DNA of 64,000 bases from Calliphora vicina (lineage: Eukaryota; Arthropoda; Insecta; Diptera; Calliphoridae), in contig NC_088780.1 of NCBI RefSeq assembly GCF_958450345.1, positions 158,950,726 to 159,014,725 on the forward strand, given 5' to 3'. Both the position numbers and the translations under genes were made by a program. Each line of letters starts with the position of its first letter. The stretch's first letter is position 1. The notes below the pieces were generated by a model. It ran no database searches. It was not told where the DNA came from and saw nothing but the letters and a program-made list of their open reading frames with translations. Positions 22,760 to 34,523 of this stretch are shown here, piece after piece.

Positions 22760-23495
22760 AGGACTGAGATCGAAAAATTCTTAACACATGTTTTTCATTA
22801 AAACTTTTAACCCAAGTATTATTTGATTTTTTTTTTTTTTTTCAAATTACCATACCATCAATTATGTTCATTTGTTCTTAATCTGATTAAAATGAGTGAC
22901 GAGAAAAAAGTGCGTATTAAAATTATTAAATATATTCAACAAAACCCAACTTGGTTCTACAAAAAGTTGGCCAAACAATCAAAGGTCTGCCGTCAAACTG
23001 ATTCCAATATCATTAAACAGTATCGGGAGATCTTGTTTGTTCATAGAAAACCTGGTAGAAAAGCAGTCCGGTTAGCTCAGTACTCGGACTATTTGGTACG
23101 AAAAGTTAAAGCAGGTTTAAAAACATACAAGGCTCAAAAAGTTCTCTGCTAAAAATTTAAGGGCCAAAGACAGAACACAGCTTCGGGGTTTTTAATAACT
23201 TACATATCTGTCATTTATTCTCACTTAGATATTGAACATTACAGTGTAAACAACAAATTTGTTTTTTGCTTCGAAAATGTCGAAACCTGGTAGAAAAGCA
23301 GTCCGGTTAGCTCAGTACTCGGACAATTTGGTACGAAAAGTTAAAGCAGGTTTAAAAACATACAAGGCTAAAATAGTTCTCTGCTAAAAATTTAAGGGCC
23401 AAAGACAGAACACGGAAATTTAAGTCAAATTTTATAAAAAAAATACCTGCTACATAATGGATGACGGAACGTATGTTCTGTAAAATTTTTCACAG
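22760..23495 (+). mobile_element. ITmD37E-like element fragment, internally duplicated with mariner sequence
   Basis: The left end aggactgagatcgaaaaatt follows a TA, identical in style to the element at 14111. Two head-to-tail pieces, 23046-23175 and about 23283-23400, both carry gaaaagcagtccggttagct. Each is followed by a mariner leader block ending gcttcgaaaatgtcgaa (about 23180-23282 and 23496-23590). The arrangement implies a mariner insertion and then a local duplication. Confidence 0.7.
22891..23151 (+). pseudogene. Transposase N-terminus, ITmD37E-like, internally deleted
   Basis: An ATG-started frame reads MSDEKKVRIKIIKYIQQNPT, then KKLAKQSKVCRQT and KQYRE, the helix-turn-helix DNA-binding part. 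After KPGR a segment present in the copy at 32340-32710 (GRRNVPHDVSKANKYKTFSK) is missing, and the frame resumes at QYSDYLVRKVKA before a stop. No catalytic domain. Confidence 0.7.
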
Positions 23496-24194
23496 CTTCG
23501 GGGTTTTTAATAACTTATCTGTCTTTTATTCTCACTTAGATATTGAACATTACAGTGTAAACAACAAATTTGTTTTTTGCTTCGAAAATGTCGAATTTTG
23601 TGCCAACAAATTATACGGAAAGTTTTGCTTTACTTCTTTAATTTAAAAAAAGTATCGCTGAAGCTTATGGTGATTGTGTTCTATCAGTTTCAACGTGCGA
23701 GAGATGGTTTGTTCTGTTTGAAGACCAATAATTGGAGGCATTACTCCATGAATATTGTTGTTAAACTCAACAAGAGCTTGTTGCAACTCAGGCAGAGAAA
23801 TTGGTGTCGAGAGACCTTGAAAGAAGATTTTCCATGTCCGAAATGATGCTTGAACACTATAAAGGAGATCATATGTGAAGACCGGCCAACCAGCCACCAA
23901 AGCCAAATATCCGTGGCGCTAAGCGTCCGACTACTATTTGTTTCGATCGATGTAGAACGATCTCTCTGGGATACGCTTCACTTTGTAACAGAGTATCCGA
24001 TATTGGTTTGATTCTTTCTTGGACTCATGAGATGAGTTCTTTTAGATCGGAATCCATATGTTGCCAGAATGATTGGAAAATGTCATAGCTAACAATGGCT
24101 AATACTTTGAATAAATTTATATTGTACAAAAGTTTCAAAATAAAAGCTAAAAAATTAAAAAAAAAAATCCCGAATTTTTAAGTCATGCATCCAA
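23496..24194 (+). mobile_element. mariner remnant, sense orientation
   Basis: The frame after 23590 gives FVPTNYTESFALL and IAEAYGDCVLSVSTCERWF with stops, and later pieces of the central region out of frame. It ends ccaa at 24191-24194 followed by TA, the complement of the ends at 15713 and 61193. Large parts of the catalytic region are absent. Confidence 0.7.
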
Positions 24195-24233
24195 TAAAAT
24201 ACATACAAATTGGTATCCGTATTGGTGAAACAT

Positions 24234-24496
24234 TCACCCCTATCGCGAATCAATATTTAACATGAAATATGTTCCATTTTCCCATTTTTCGTTCATGAAC
24301 TTTGTTCACGTGAAAAAATTCCCCATTTTGTGAAATTTTTAGATGGAATCTTGTAAACAATAAACAGCTGTTACGAACAAAATCAACTATTGTGAATGAA
24401 AAGTTCATTGTAATATCACGATAGCAATTTTCCCTTCGAGGGAAATGGATATTTCATGGGAAAATAAATTTCACACGTTTTTCGCGATAGGGGTGA
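24234..24496. mobile_element. 263-bp MITE, tcacccctatcg family
   Basis: Opens tcacccctatcgcgaatcaa and closes cgcgataggggtga. It is the best-preserved member of the family (other copies at 18093 and 14161). An internal palindrome cccttcgaggg is retained. No coding potential. Confidence 0.82.
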
Positions 24497-24529
24497 TTAT
24501 TGTAATTCCATAGAACTGGTATATATTTG

Positions 24530-24580
24530 TGTGATCAATAGAACCAATTTGTAACTAACAAATTGGTTCTATTGATCACA
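24530..24580. repeat. Perfect 23-bp hairpin
   Basis: The arm at 24530-24552 (starting tgtgatcaatagaaccaa) is exactly complementary to 24558-24580, with a 5-base loop. It is perfect and therefore probably recent. It may be a tiny fold-back element or a local inverted duplication. Confidence 0.85.
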
Positions 24581-24599
24581 AACTAGTTCGAAAGCAAAC

Positions 24600-25866
24600 A
24601 GATAATATCGAATGCAGAAACCGCAGAATAAATAAATAAGGGTTGCATGAATAAAGAGCGTAAAAAACATTCGTCTTAATAGTTTATTTTGCCTCAGGAT
24701 TTAAAAAAGGGAGAGAAGTGGGACTGAAACCATTCTAGCGAAGGGGTGTTTGCTCTGTAACACTTATGTAAAACTTGATCCGAAGTTGAAAATTTTAAAC
24801 ACAAAACGTTGTTTGCAACGTTAAACTATAACTTACTAAAGTAACTAGTTGTGGAACTAGTGCAGTTTTTCCTGCAATATATATGAAATTTAAACAAATA
24901 TCATCTCTTTTTTTAACCTTTAACATTTTTATTGTGAATATTTACTACTGTCATAAGAGTTTTATGTTTAAATTTAAGTTTCTATTTTAGTCTGATTATT
25001 AAATATAAAAGGTGATACAAATAGTAATTAAATTAACATTTACTTTCAATAACTTAAATAAAGATGTTGTGTTTTTAATTTTATTATTTTATAGTCAAAC
25101 TCTTTTTTGGTTTACTAGTCTTTCCATGTTTATACTTTGGACACTGTTTTGGCATACATTTTCAGAAGTTTATCTTAATTTTTGCTGTATATAGATAAAA
25201 AAAATACTGAAGCTTCATTAATGTTAGATTTAATTTTGAAATGCACTAAAATATGAATAAATTATGAACGTCTCAGCAATAAAATAACTTCCAAAAAATG
25301 CAAAAAAGATGTAGTATATACAAGGGTAATCATCGATTAACCGTTGGGTTACTGTTCGAATAAATTTACGATTTTCAAATAAATAAACCGATTATTTTGT
25401 GTCGATTAATCTTTTTTTTTTGCTTTTTATATAGAAATATAGTTTTAAACACACAAATTTTATGTCTTAACTCGTTAAAATTCTCTTCTAGCAATAGTTT
25501 TTGTATAGTGTAGTTTGAAGTATAGTAAGTACGAAAACTGAAAATAAGGAATTTGGAAATGATCTTTTTTCTAGAATGTATTTATGATGAACTTTGTCCT
25601 AATGAGTCTGAGGACGGACGGCATGGTAATAGACGAAACTAAAGTCATTACTGAAACGAGTCTTTTATCAGTGGAAACTATTAAAGTATTCAAAATCTAA
25701 AAAAAATCCAAAAAGTACTCCAATGGTATGATGGAGGATTTTATATGCTTAGAAAAAACTAAAAAAAGATCTGACATATTGCATATTCTTTATCATGTCT
25801 TACTTTCGACTTCTCCAACATCTACAATCAGTGAGAGAGTTTTGTCAAGTCAACTTTTATTATAAC
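24600..25866. other. AT-rich DNA with one hAT-like fragment
   Basis: The stretch at about 25325-25410 (tcgattaaccg, ccgattattttgtgtcgatt) matches 11640-11760 in reverse. No second end or target duplication is seen. Otherwise nothing recognisable. Confidence 0.4.
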
Positions 25867-26619
25867 TAGGGTTTTTATCCCGAGAATTCCCGGTACAAAT
25901 TTCCCGGGAATTTTGCCAATTTTTCACTACCCATTTTAGTCGGATATCTCGGGAATTAAAAACTGACGAAAATACATAGAAAACAAGTTAGAACTGTATT
26001 TTTTTCACCAAAAAACAGTGAAAAGTTTTTTGCTTATATCTCGGCAATAATAAACCACTTATTATTACTACTTATTTGGGGTTTTTCGTATGAAAATTTA
26101 AAAAATGAATTCATTATTTATAGAATTTATTTCTTATTGAACATTCTTATTACTTTAAATTTCTTCTTCAAATCCATAACAAAATAGCTTCGTAAATTTC
26201 GTAATTGATTAAATTTTTCTTCAATTCAAATCTAGTACAAAAAGGCTTAAGAAAATTTTTTCAATTTAACAAAAAGGTGATCATTCAAAGTTTGAATAAA
26301 TTCTGTTATTAATTAACTTTAAAATTAATTCAGTTTAAACAAAGGCTGAATCTAAAAAAATAAATATTAGGAATGGATTTATGGAATGAAAGGCTGACAA
26401 CGGATTAAGATTTTAGTGAATTAAGCTCAAATTTTATTAATTAATTCGAAGCTCTGATATTTAATAATTATAACACTAAGATTTTATATGAAATTTGGCT
26501 ATAATATTCCTAATTTACAATATCATTATATATTTCGGGAATAGCCGGGTACCCGGGAATGTAGAAAAAAATTTCCCGATTCCCGGGAATTAAAAAATGT
26601 CGGGAAATTAAAAATCCTA
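25867..26619. mobile_element. Non-autonomous hAT-type element with 8-bp TSD
   Basis: Opens tagggtttttatcccgagaa and closes gggaaattaaaaatccta, flanked by identical attataac (25859-25866 and 26620-26627). It is a longer member of the family at 8008-8302, sharing tttcccgggaattttgccaa and aaatttggctataatatt. The middle is AT-rich and non-coding. Confidence 0.87.
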
Positions 26620-26710
26620 ATTATAACTAAAAGAGATTAGTTCAGAAGATATTTTTTGCTTTGTTGAATTGTTATGTTCTGTTTTGTTTGTTTTTTTTAT
26701 GTTTTTGTTC

Positions 26711-26900
26711 TCTATACTTGACAAATATTTATCATAACAATAAATGACATTTGTTGTCAAGACAAAATTGTCTTAGCAAAAGCACTAACAATTTTGTCAT
26801 AACGGAGCAATAATACTAATAAATGGAGACTACACCTGATAATTTTTTATCTTGACAACCATTTTGACGTTTATCATGATAAAAATTTGTCAAGTATAGA
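26711..26900. mobile_element. 190-bp MITE with tctatacttgacaaa ends
   Basis: Opens tctatacttgacaaatattt and closes with its near complement, ending tttgtcaagtataga. The arms stay similar for about 60 bases. Flanking duplication is not clear. No coding potential. Confidence 0.7.
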
Positions 26901-27489
26901 CAGGGGGTTAACAAAATGCTTATATAAGTACACCAAATTCGTGGTTTCCTTTCAATATAATATTAAAATACAAATTATTCGGTCAATCGAATAATTTAAA
27001 ATAAACTGATTAAATCTAATTAGAAGCCTTACTTCTAATTATGGTTTTTTACCTAGAACATTTGCGTTTAATTTAAGTTAAATCTACGAATATTGTTTTT
27101 GAATTGTCGATTATTCAGTTTTGTTTGTTAGTTTAAGTGACACATATTCCAAAATACAAAAAGCTGATGCATAATTAAATCAGCTAATCAATTTTTTGGA
27201 AACGTATTTTTTTTATTTTGAATTAATAGATGAATGGAATAATAAATATAGAACATTTCAGCTCTAAAATAACCTTCAAAGAAGCAAAAAAAGAAGTCGA
27301 CTAACAATATAATATAGTGCTTAATGAATTTAACATTGGAATTTTTCTTTGCATTTTTTTTTTCAATATTAAATTACAACAAATTAGGTTAGTAGCTAAT
27401 TAAGCTTTTCGAAAATGAGTTATCGATTTCTTCGAATATTTCATTGATGTTTTTTATCTTTGTATGCTTATGTTAACTTATACAAGTTA

Positions 27490-28160
27490 ATGTATATTAA
27501 CTAGAGTTCGAGCGAATATTCGATTTCGGATTAGTCCAAAAAATAGCCCAATAACCGAACCTAATATTCGGCATAATCCGAAACAATCCGTAACTTTTCA
27601 AATGTACTATTAATTTAAAAAAAAAACATTTTTTAGAGCATGTTCCAGCTCATTTTTAGCTGAAAAACTTGTTTCTCTTTTAAAATTCCATAATCTATCT
27701 TTATAAATGTTTGGTTACAGTATGAGGTATTCGGTCAATACTTGGTCAAGAAACAAGTTCTTCATTTGGCACCTGAAACATGCTCAAAAAGTTTTAAAAG
27801 TCACGGTTTGTTAAGGATTAGTGCGAATATTAGTTTCGGATACAGCCTGAAATCTTTAATACATATTTTCAAACTGTATGCTTAGTTTATTTCCTGCAAA
27901 GTATAGCTGATAACTTATACAAGTTAATTTAATTAGTCTGCAAAATAATCAGCCAAATACAAGATATAAACTCTTTAATACATAATTTCAAACTGTATGC
28001 TTAGTTTATTTCCTTATACATAAGTAGTATAGCTGGTAACTTAAACAAGTTAATTAATTTATATTAATAATTCAGTATGTACAATTAAAAATCTACAAAA
28101 TTATCTGCCAAAAATAACATTTGAACTCTTTAATATTTTCAAACTGTGTTACAAATGCAA
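27490..28160. repeat. hAT-like debris followed by a two-to-three unit tandem repeat
   Basis: From about 27511 the motif gcgaatattcg and its variants recur up to about 27840. From about 27850 the block ttcaaactgtatgcttagtt appears twice (near 27868 and 27989), and a shorter third version at about 28137, giving a tandem repeat of roughly 120-150 bp. Confidence 0.5.
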
Positions 28161-29945
28161 AGCGTTGGCCGCAAACAAACAAAATATCAAAATTTTATAT
28201 TTTTTTTTAAATAAAATTTTTTCTCAAATAAAATATATTGGTTTAAGATGACTATGTACATTTAATTTAGTGCTGCTTCATTCTCATGCCACGGTATAGG
28301 GCCTCCTCATTTCAGTTTTCTTTTTTTTTATTTTTTTTCTCCAACGTAATTATGCGCAATTTACTCGGCAGGAGGCAGAGAAAGATGAATTTAAAATGTC
28401 ACAATAGAGTGTATTTGTGTGAGCTGTGCTGTGGAAATTTTAGCTCTGTACAACTAGTAACTACAAGATACTATATGGTTAATATGCAGTCAAAAGGTAG
28501 GCAGCAGGCTAGATGGTTGCTTGGTTGGATGGCTGCCTGGGCTGGATGGCTGTTTGACTGTTAAAATAGGAAAGTCTTCTTAGCACTGCACTACACTACA
28601 TGCTGCTTAGGAGTCATCCGTTGTTTGTCAACTTTGGCGTGTGGTATGATGGCAGTGGAATAGAGAGTGTGGAGTAGTGGTGTGGTAGTTGCCAGTAATG
28701 AATTTAAATCGCTGACGGTGGCACAATGGTGGCAATATACTCTACTTCATATGTATGAATGTATTTATTTATTTTATATAACACTCGTGCAATATTAGTC
28801 TATCTATAGTGCAACGACCAAATAAAATAGCATTTGATATTTAAAACATTCAAATGTTTAAATGTGTTTAAAACGAAAGCATGGTACAATTTTTTAGGGC
28901 TGTTTTTGCTGGTGTCTTTCAGCGTTAAGGTTATGTTTTTTATATTAAGTACTTGCTTTTTTTCCAATTTTATTTTTGGGGTGCAGCATGTCATGTTGCG
29001 TTATAAGCCGGTGACACATGTGTGGTGTGGTTTATAAGACTTTAAAGCATTTTTTAGCTTTAAACAGTTTGTGTATGTTTTTCCTCTGAGATGTTGTCTT
29101 TAGTTGTAAATGAATGAATGCATTATTACAATTTGTGCAAAGAAAAGATATTGAACTTGGCACTTGATGACTAAACAAAAAAATAAATAAAAAACTAAAA
29201 GAAAAAAATGTAATAATAAAAAAAAATGTATTTTTGTTTAATATTATTTTGTCATGTTGACTTTTAAAATGTTGTTTGTTGGTGTACGAACTGTGTAATG
29301 TCATGATACATTTAAAAAGTTTGCTGCAGCTTTAGCGTTTGCCAGCAGCAGCAATGAGACCGACCGACCGCACATAAATTTGTGTATAATGAATTTATTT
29401 TTAATTTCACTAGCAGAACAGCATATTAAATGAATTAAAAAAAGGCTTTAAGAATAATGAGTTTAACATGTATGATTAAGTGATGATTTCTTTTAAATTT
29501 TAAACACTTCGAATTCTACTTTTAGATGGAAGGATTTCCTTAATTTTTCTTTTTTAACTACATATAATCATTTCAGCAAACATTACAAAATAATGTTGTA
29601 TATAATGCGAACATAAACTTTTAATTATATAGAATAATTTTGGGCAACGAACTAAGCTAAGCTTACATTCAGAAATAGATACAAGAATCAAACGAAATAA
29701 CCTAAGCATACAAATTTCGATTGAATATTAATTGTGTAAAGCCTCATTCATTCGCCTTAAATTATTACATTATTTTTAAATTTAATAAACAAATAGGTTC
29801 AAAACGAACGAATAGCATACAAATTTGGGTCAAAATAAGGAACATCAGAATTCATTTTAGAGGGCAAAGTTTCTTATTTTTATCCCTAGAGTACAATTTT
29901 CCTTGGTACTTGGATGATTTTTTTGTGTCCCTACAAATTTATCCG
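28161..29945. other. Non-coding DNA with simple repeats
   Basis: No gene recognised. The frames here (for example 28286-28564 and 29721-29984) are short and lack domains. Tetranucleotide-like ggttggatggctgcctgg sequence lies at about 28500-28560. Confidence 0.45.
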
Positions 29946-29952
29946 CGTCAGA

Positions 29953-30050
29953 TTTTACAACCTTGTCAGAAAAATGCTCAATAAATGGTTAACAACCATA
30001 TGTTTCAACATAAGTTCACATGGTTGTGTTAACCATTTTCTGAGCATTTT
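29953..30050. repeat. Fold-back repeat, ~38-bp arms
   Basis: ttgtcagaaaaatgctcaat at the left pairs with gagcatttttctgacaa at the right, and ggttaacaaccat pairs with tggttgtgttaacc further in. Flanking pieces (ttacaacc before, ctaacaacc after) are near-repeats too. Probably a small fold-back element. Confidence 0.7.
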
Positions 30051-30083
30051 TCTGACAACGTTGTCAGATCTAACAACCATGTA

Positions 30084-31253
30084 CACTAGAGTGACAGCCG
30101 ATTTTTTTTTTAGATTTCAAAGAGTGCCAGGTGGAATATTGTGACACTAGGCCTAAATGTTAAGTGCTGAAAATTTGAGCCAAATCGGGCAACGATTTCT
30201 GGACGCGCATCGAGGTCAAAATTCAGATATATGCAAAATTTTACTATTTATATGGAATAAATAGGTGAAACTCGTTAACTTTCTGCATTGTTTTCTAGAA
30301 ATAAGTAGATTTATTTATATTAATGAATATTATATAATTTTTTTTTTTGGAAATTAACCCTGTATCTCCTTTGGGTCAAAATGACCCTAAAACTGTATTA
30401 TCGCCAAAATTAGAGAAAAATGCAAATTTTTCAGTTTTTGAAAAAATGTTGCTACTAAATAAATACTTTTGCAATTGAATGCAAAATAATCAAAATATGT
30501 ACGTAATTATCGTTGTAATGAGATATAAATGACAAAATTTGGTTAAAAAATGTTAAAGTTATTACAAATTCGCCAGACCATTAACGTGTTTCAGTCCACT
30601 TGAACAAAAAATTTAGGAAAACAAATTAACATATTTCGAAATTAAAATAAAAGCTAAAATATATCCGTATTTAATTGTGTATGAGTTTTTGTCTTCGTAG
30701 GATACCGTTAACCTATTCGCAGGTATGGCCAAAAACAATATTTTTTTAACGGCTGTTTCAAATCTCCATTTTCAAACTTTTAAAAATTTTGTTAAACAAA
30801 TTTCAGAATTGTTTGATCATCACATTGGGATTTATTGACATTAAAATAGGGAATAAAAATATGAAAAAATTATGCCAATACCTCTTACAGTTTTTCCGTA
30901 CCTGCGATTTAAATTTTGCGATTTTCAAGAAAAACTATTTTTTTGTCCATATTTTGGCGAATGAGCCCAATTTCCTTATATGTTATAAATTTTAAGTAAA
31001 ACTTCTTCATAATATTATAATCCAGGTAATTTTAAATATGGTCTGAAAGTTTTACTAAAATCGGAAAACGTTAACCTTTAAATCGTGAAGGTCAAAAGTC
31101 AAATTATTCAATATTTGGAATTTCTAACGAAAATATAGCGAAATGTTATATATTTTTGGGCCGATTTTAATGAAATCGTCACAATATTCCACCCGGCACT
31201 CTTCAAAATTTTAACAAAAATTTTTTTCCATACAATTGATTGTCACTCTAGTG
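30084..31253. mobile_element. 1170-bp TA-flanked inverted-repeat element
   Basis: Opens cactagagtgacagccgatt and closes attgtcactctagtg with TA on both sides (30082-30083, 31254-31255). A second pairing block, agagtgcc..gtggaatattgtgac, occurs near both ends (about 30121 and 31176), so the inverted repeats span about 75 bases. Only short frames inside. A non-autonomous Tc1/mariner-type origin fits the TA flanks. Confidence 0.75.
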
Positions 31254-31540
31254 TACACGTAGCTTAAGTAAAAGGAAACATTCAGATTTTCTTGAGGCAA
31301 TAATCTAGAAAAAAAACAGTTTCGAGTTTAAAAAATTGGTTGGTTTTGTTAGTTCGAGAACCAAACAAATTTTCAAAATCTTTCTTATTTGTATTCGGGG
31401 TTATATTTTACCCGAAACTTTTATAAAGAAAAAAGTATTGGTTCCCTCAAAAACACTTTTCTGTTGAAGATGAAGATATAAGATGGAATTGAGAAAGAGT
31501 CCGGGTTTTCATATAAAAAATTATAGAAATTATACCAGTA

Positions 31541-31678
31541 AGTGCTGTTCAAGTTTACTTGAGCAAGTCTTAAGTTGAGAGAGGAGATTGGAAACAGGTT
31601 CCTATTTTTTTTTTATTCCTCCGTCTTATATAAACTCATGACTTGCTCAAGTAAACTTGACGTGTGTAAACCAGCACT
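31541..31678. mobile_element. 138-bp MITE with agtgctg ends
   Basis: Opens agtgctgttcaagtttactt and closes cttgacgtgtgtaaaccagc then act. The arms pair over caagtttacttgagcaagtc. A half copy lies at about 32939-33040 (gtcaagcttacttgcgcaag). No coding potential. Confidence 0.75.
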
Positions 31679-31698
31679 AAAAAATTAAAGATATATTA

Positions 31699-32818
31699 AG
31701 GACAGAGATCAAACAAATCCTAACCACTAAACTTACAGTTTAGATTTGATTGAAATTATTATTACAATTTACAAAAAATATTATTTTTATAGTTTTAATT
31801 AATGGCGATGAATTTATGAACCTTTTCCGGAAACCCTTCCATTAAGGTTTTTATTGAGCTTTCTGTCACTTTGTTCGATCATGTAGTCCATCTCCGTTAA
31901 AAATCTACCACACTTTTGGACACCTTTTTTGTGCTCTTCAATTCTCTTTTAACAAGAGACCAATATCTCTCCACTGGATTTGCCTCTCTTGGTATAAATA
32001 ACACATTATTGTTCTTGTGAAACTAAAGACCTTGCCAAATCACGCCAAAAATAAGTGGACACATTAAGAAGTCTTATGAATGGAAGCATCCTCTTTTGTA
32101 AACATTCCTTGATGTAAATTTTGATATTTATAGAGCCCTTTGTAACAAATGTTTGGCTTCTTTTGCCTCAACTGCATATTGCTTGTCATGCCAAGAACTT
32201 TTTGGAAAAATGTCTGCTTTTGGATCCTAAACTTTTCTACAACATTCCCTTGAGCATCGGCAATAAAAATATTGACCCGGATGCTGCGAAAAATTTTCCG
32301 TCATCCATTATGCAGCAGGTATATTTTTTTTTTGTAATTTTACTTCAATTTTCGTGCTCTGTTTTTGGCCTGAATTTTTAGCAGAGTAACTTTTTGAGCC
32401 CTGTATGTTTTAAAACTTGCATTGGCTTTAACTTTTCGTACCAAATAGTCCGAGTACTGGCTAACCGGAAGTGTTGGGAGCTCTTTTGAAAATGTTTTAT
32501 ATTTATTTGCTTTAGAAACATCATGTGGAACATTCCTTCTACCTGAACCAGGTTTTCTATCAACGGACAAGTTCTCCCGATACTGTTTGATAACACTGGA
32601 ATCATTTTGACTGTAGACCTCTGATTGTTTGGCCAACTTTTTGTAGGACCAGTTGGGTTTTGTTGAAAATATTTAATAATTTTAGTACGCATTTTTTTCT
32701 GGTCACTCATTTTAATCAGATTAAGAACAAATGAACATAATTGACATTAACCGTAATAACTGAAAGGTATCTTGATAAAAAAAATCAAATAATATTTGGA
32801 TTTTTCGATCTTAGTCCT
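31699..32818 (-). mobile_element. ITmD37E-like element, both ends present, defective
   Basis: Flanked by TA on both sides, with ends aggacagagatcaaa at the left and gatcttagtcct at the right. Antisense, the transposase begins at 32710 (MSDQKKMRTKIIKYFQQNPT) and continues in a shifted frame from about 32636 (AKQSEVYSQ..KQYRENLSVDRKP). The DNA-binding part is therefore frameshifted once. MDDGKFF replaces the MDDETY-type block, and the acidic residue before RYW (31969-31971) is retained. The stretch between the second D and E is shortened. Not functional. Confidence 0.8.
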
Positions 32819-32938
32819 TAAATTACATTCGAAACCAGATGCGATACAGATTTTATTATACTTTTTATTTTGTATGCTTAGGTTTCTTCGTCCACAATTA
32901 CACTGTGTATAACGTTTTGGGTCTTCGATTGAGACCAG

Positions 32939-33040
32939 TAAGAGCTGTTTCACACTTGTCAAGCTTACTTGCGCAAGTCAAGAGTTTGTTGATGAGAGAG
33001 GAAAGGAGATTGGAAAGAAATATTTACCTCTTTTACTTCA
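32939..33040 (+). repeat. Half copy of the agtgctg MITE
   Basis: agagctgtttcacacttgtc, then aagcttacttgcgcaagtca matches one arm of the element at 31541-31678. The opposite arm is missing. Confidence 0.55.
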
Positions 33041-33049
33041 AATGGCTAT

Positions 33050-34136
33050 AAACAAATAAATTTGATTTTAGTTTCCAAATCTCTTTGATATTTTTGGTCT
33101 ACTTTTATTTCAACTTGGTTTTATTAGGATTACGATTTATTTTTTATTTATATTATTGTAGCTCTTTATTTTATTAAAATAATATTAATAATAAATTTTC
33201 TCTTTTTTTCAGGTATGTGTCTTTAAATTATCTTCATTGGTAAGAACTTTGAACTTTAAAAAAAAAAAAATAAACAAAACTATAACCAGCCACAATTTGT
33301 TAACAATCTACACTGAATATCTGAAAATTAATTGAATAATTTCACGTTACGATTAAATTCTTTTAAATTTCGTTAAGCTACCAAAGAAAATCTTCCTCAG
33401 ATTTTTGTTGTTGTTTGCCTATAAATTTCATTTTATTTATACAAGTACATGCATACATTGTTGTTATTGTTGTTGCACTGTTGAACTTTAAAAATTTTCG
33501 CGAAAAATAAAATAAAACATTTACAGCAAAAAAAACGCATTTAAATATAGATTCGCGCATACACAAATTTCATTTCAAACTCGTACACACACGCATTTTG
33601 ATGCTTGTAAAGAAAGATAGATAGATACATTGAAAAGCATTTTATAGAGAATATTTTTTGCGTCTTAAAACAAAAAAACAAGTCGATGGTCTAGGCCATT
33701 TGCTACCGCATTGCGTGGCTGGCTGGCTGTGGCGGGCTGGTTGACTGACTGGCTGGGTGACTGACTGTTTGTTGGCTAAGAGGATGGATGGTAGAATAAT
33801 GTTGATGATGAAAGTAAAAGCAAAGATGCACTGATAAAATTGACATTTAAAATAATTTTTCATTTTAAATAAATAATCTTTAATCTTTCTTCTTTCTTTA
33901 CTTGTTTCTTGTTATTGTAAATTATGAACAAAAAAACAAGAAAAAAAAACAGCCAAATTGTTGCAAAGATCTTCACATGTAATTGATGTAATGTGTACAA
34001 GCTGTTTTTTTATCTATTTAAATTTTTAATGGTTTTAAAATATTTGTATTGTATTCTCGTGCGAAATCTTGGTAGTTATTTGTAGAGTGTGTTCTAAAGA
34101 TGTGTTATTTGTAATGGAAAATAACGATTGTTATAA
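33050..34136. other. Non-coding AT-rich DNA
   Basis: A (ggct/gact)n tract lies at about 33716-33770. No gene or transposon end was recognised. Confidence 0.5.
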
Positions 34137-34523
34137 CGAATACTTTTATACACAAGATTTTGTGTAGAAGATACTGTTATACACAAGATTTTCTGTAGAA
34201 GATTCTGTTATACACATGATATTATATAGAAAATACTGTTATACACATGGTTTTCTATAGAAAATACTGTTATACACATAATTTTCTATTGAATATACTG
34301 TTATACACAAGATTTTGTATAGAAACACTTTTATACACTTGATTTTCTATAGAAAATACTGTTATACACATGATTTTCTATGGAATATGCTGTTAAACAC
34401 AAGACTATCTATAGAAATTACTGTTAAACACAATACTATCTATAGAAGCTACTGTTATACACATGATTTTCTATTGAAGATACTGTTATACACAAGATTT
34501 TCTGTAGAAATACTGTTATAAAC
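34137..34523 (-). repeat. Tandem array, ~31-bp unit (short array)
   Basis: About a dozen units of the form tactgttatacacaagattt followed by tctatagaaga. Each unit contains the palindrome ttctatagaa. It is the reverse complement of the longer array at 43735-44880. It abuts a mariner remnant with no spacer. Confidence 0.88.

Noticed and set aside
28286..28564. 92-codon frame ending in Trp/Gly-rich sequence
   Set aside because: The C-terminal part is translated tetranucleotide sequence (ggttggatggctgg). No domain is seen.
34137..34523. CRISPR-like array
   Set aside because: The units are contiguous tandem repeats without unique spacers, in a eukaryotic sequence.
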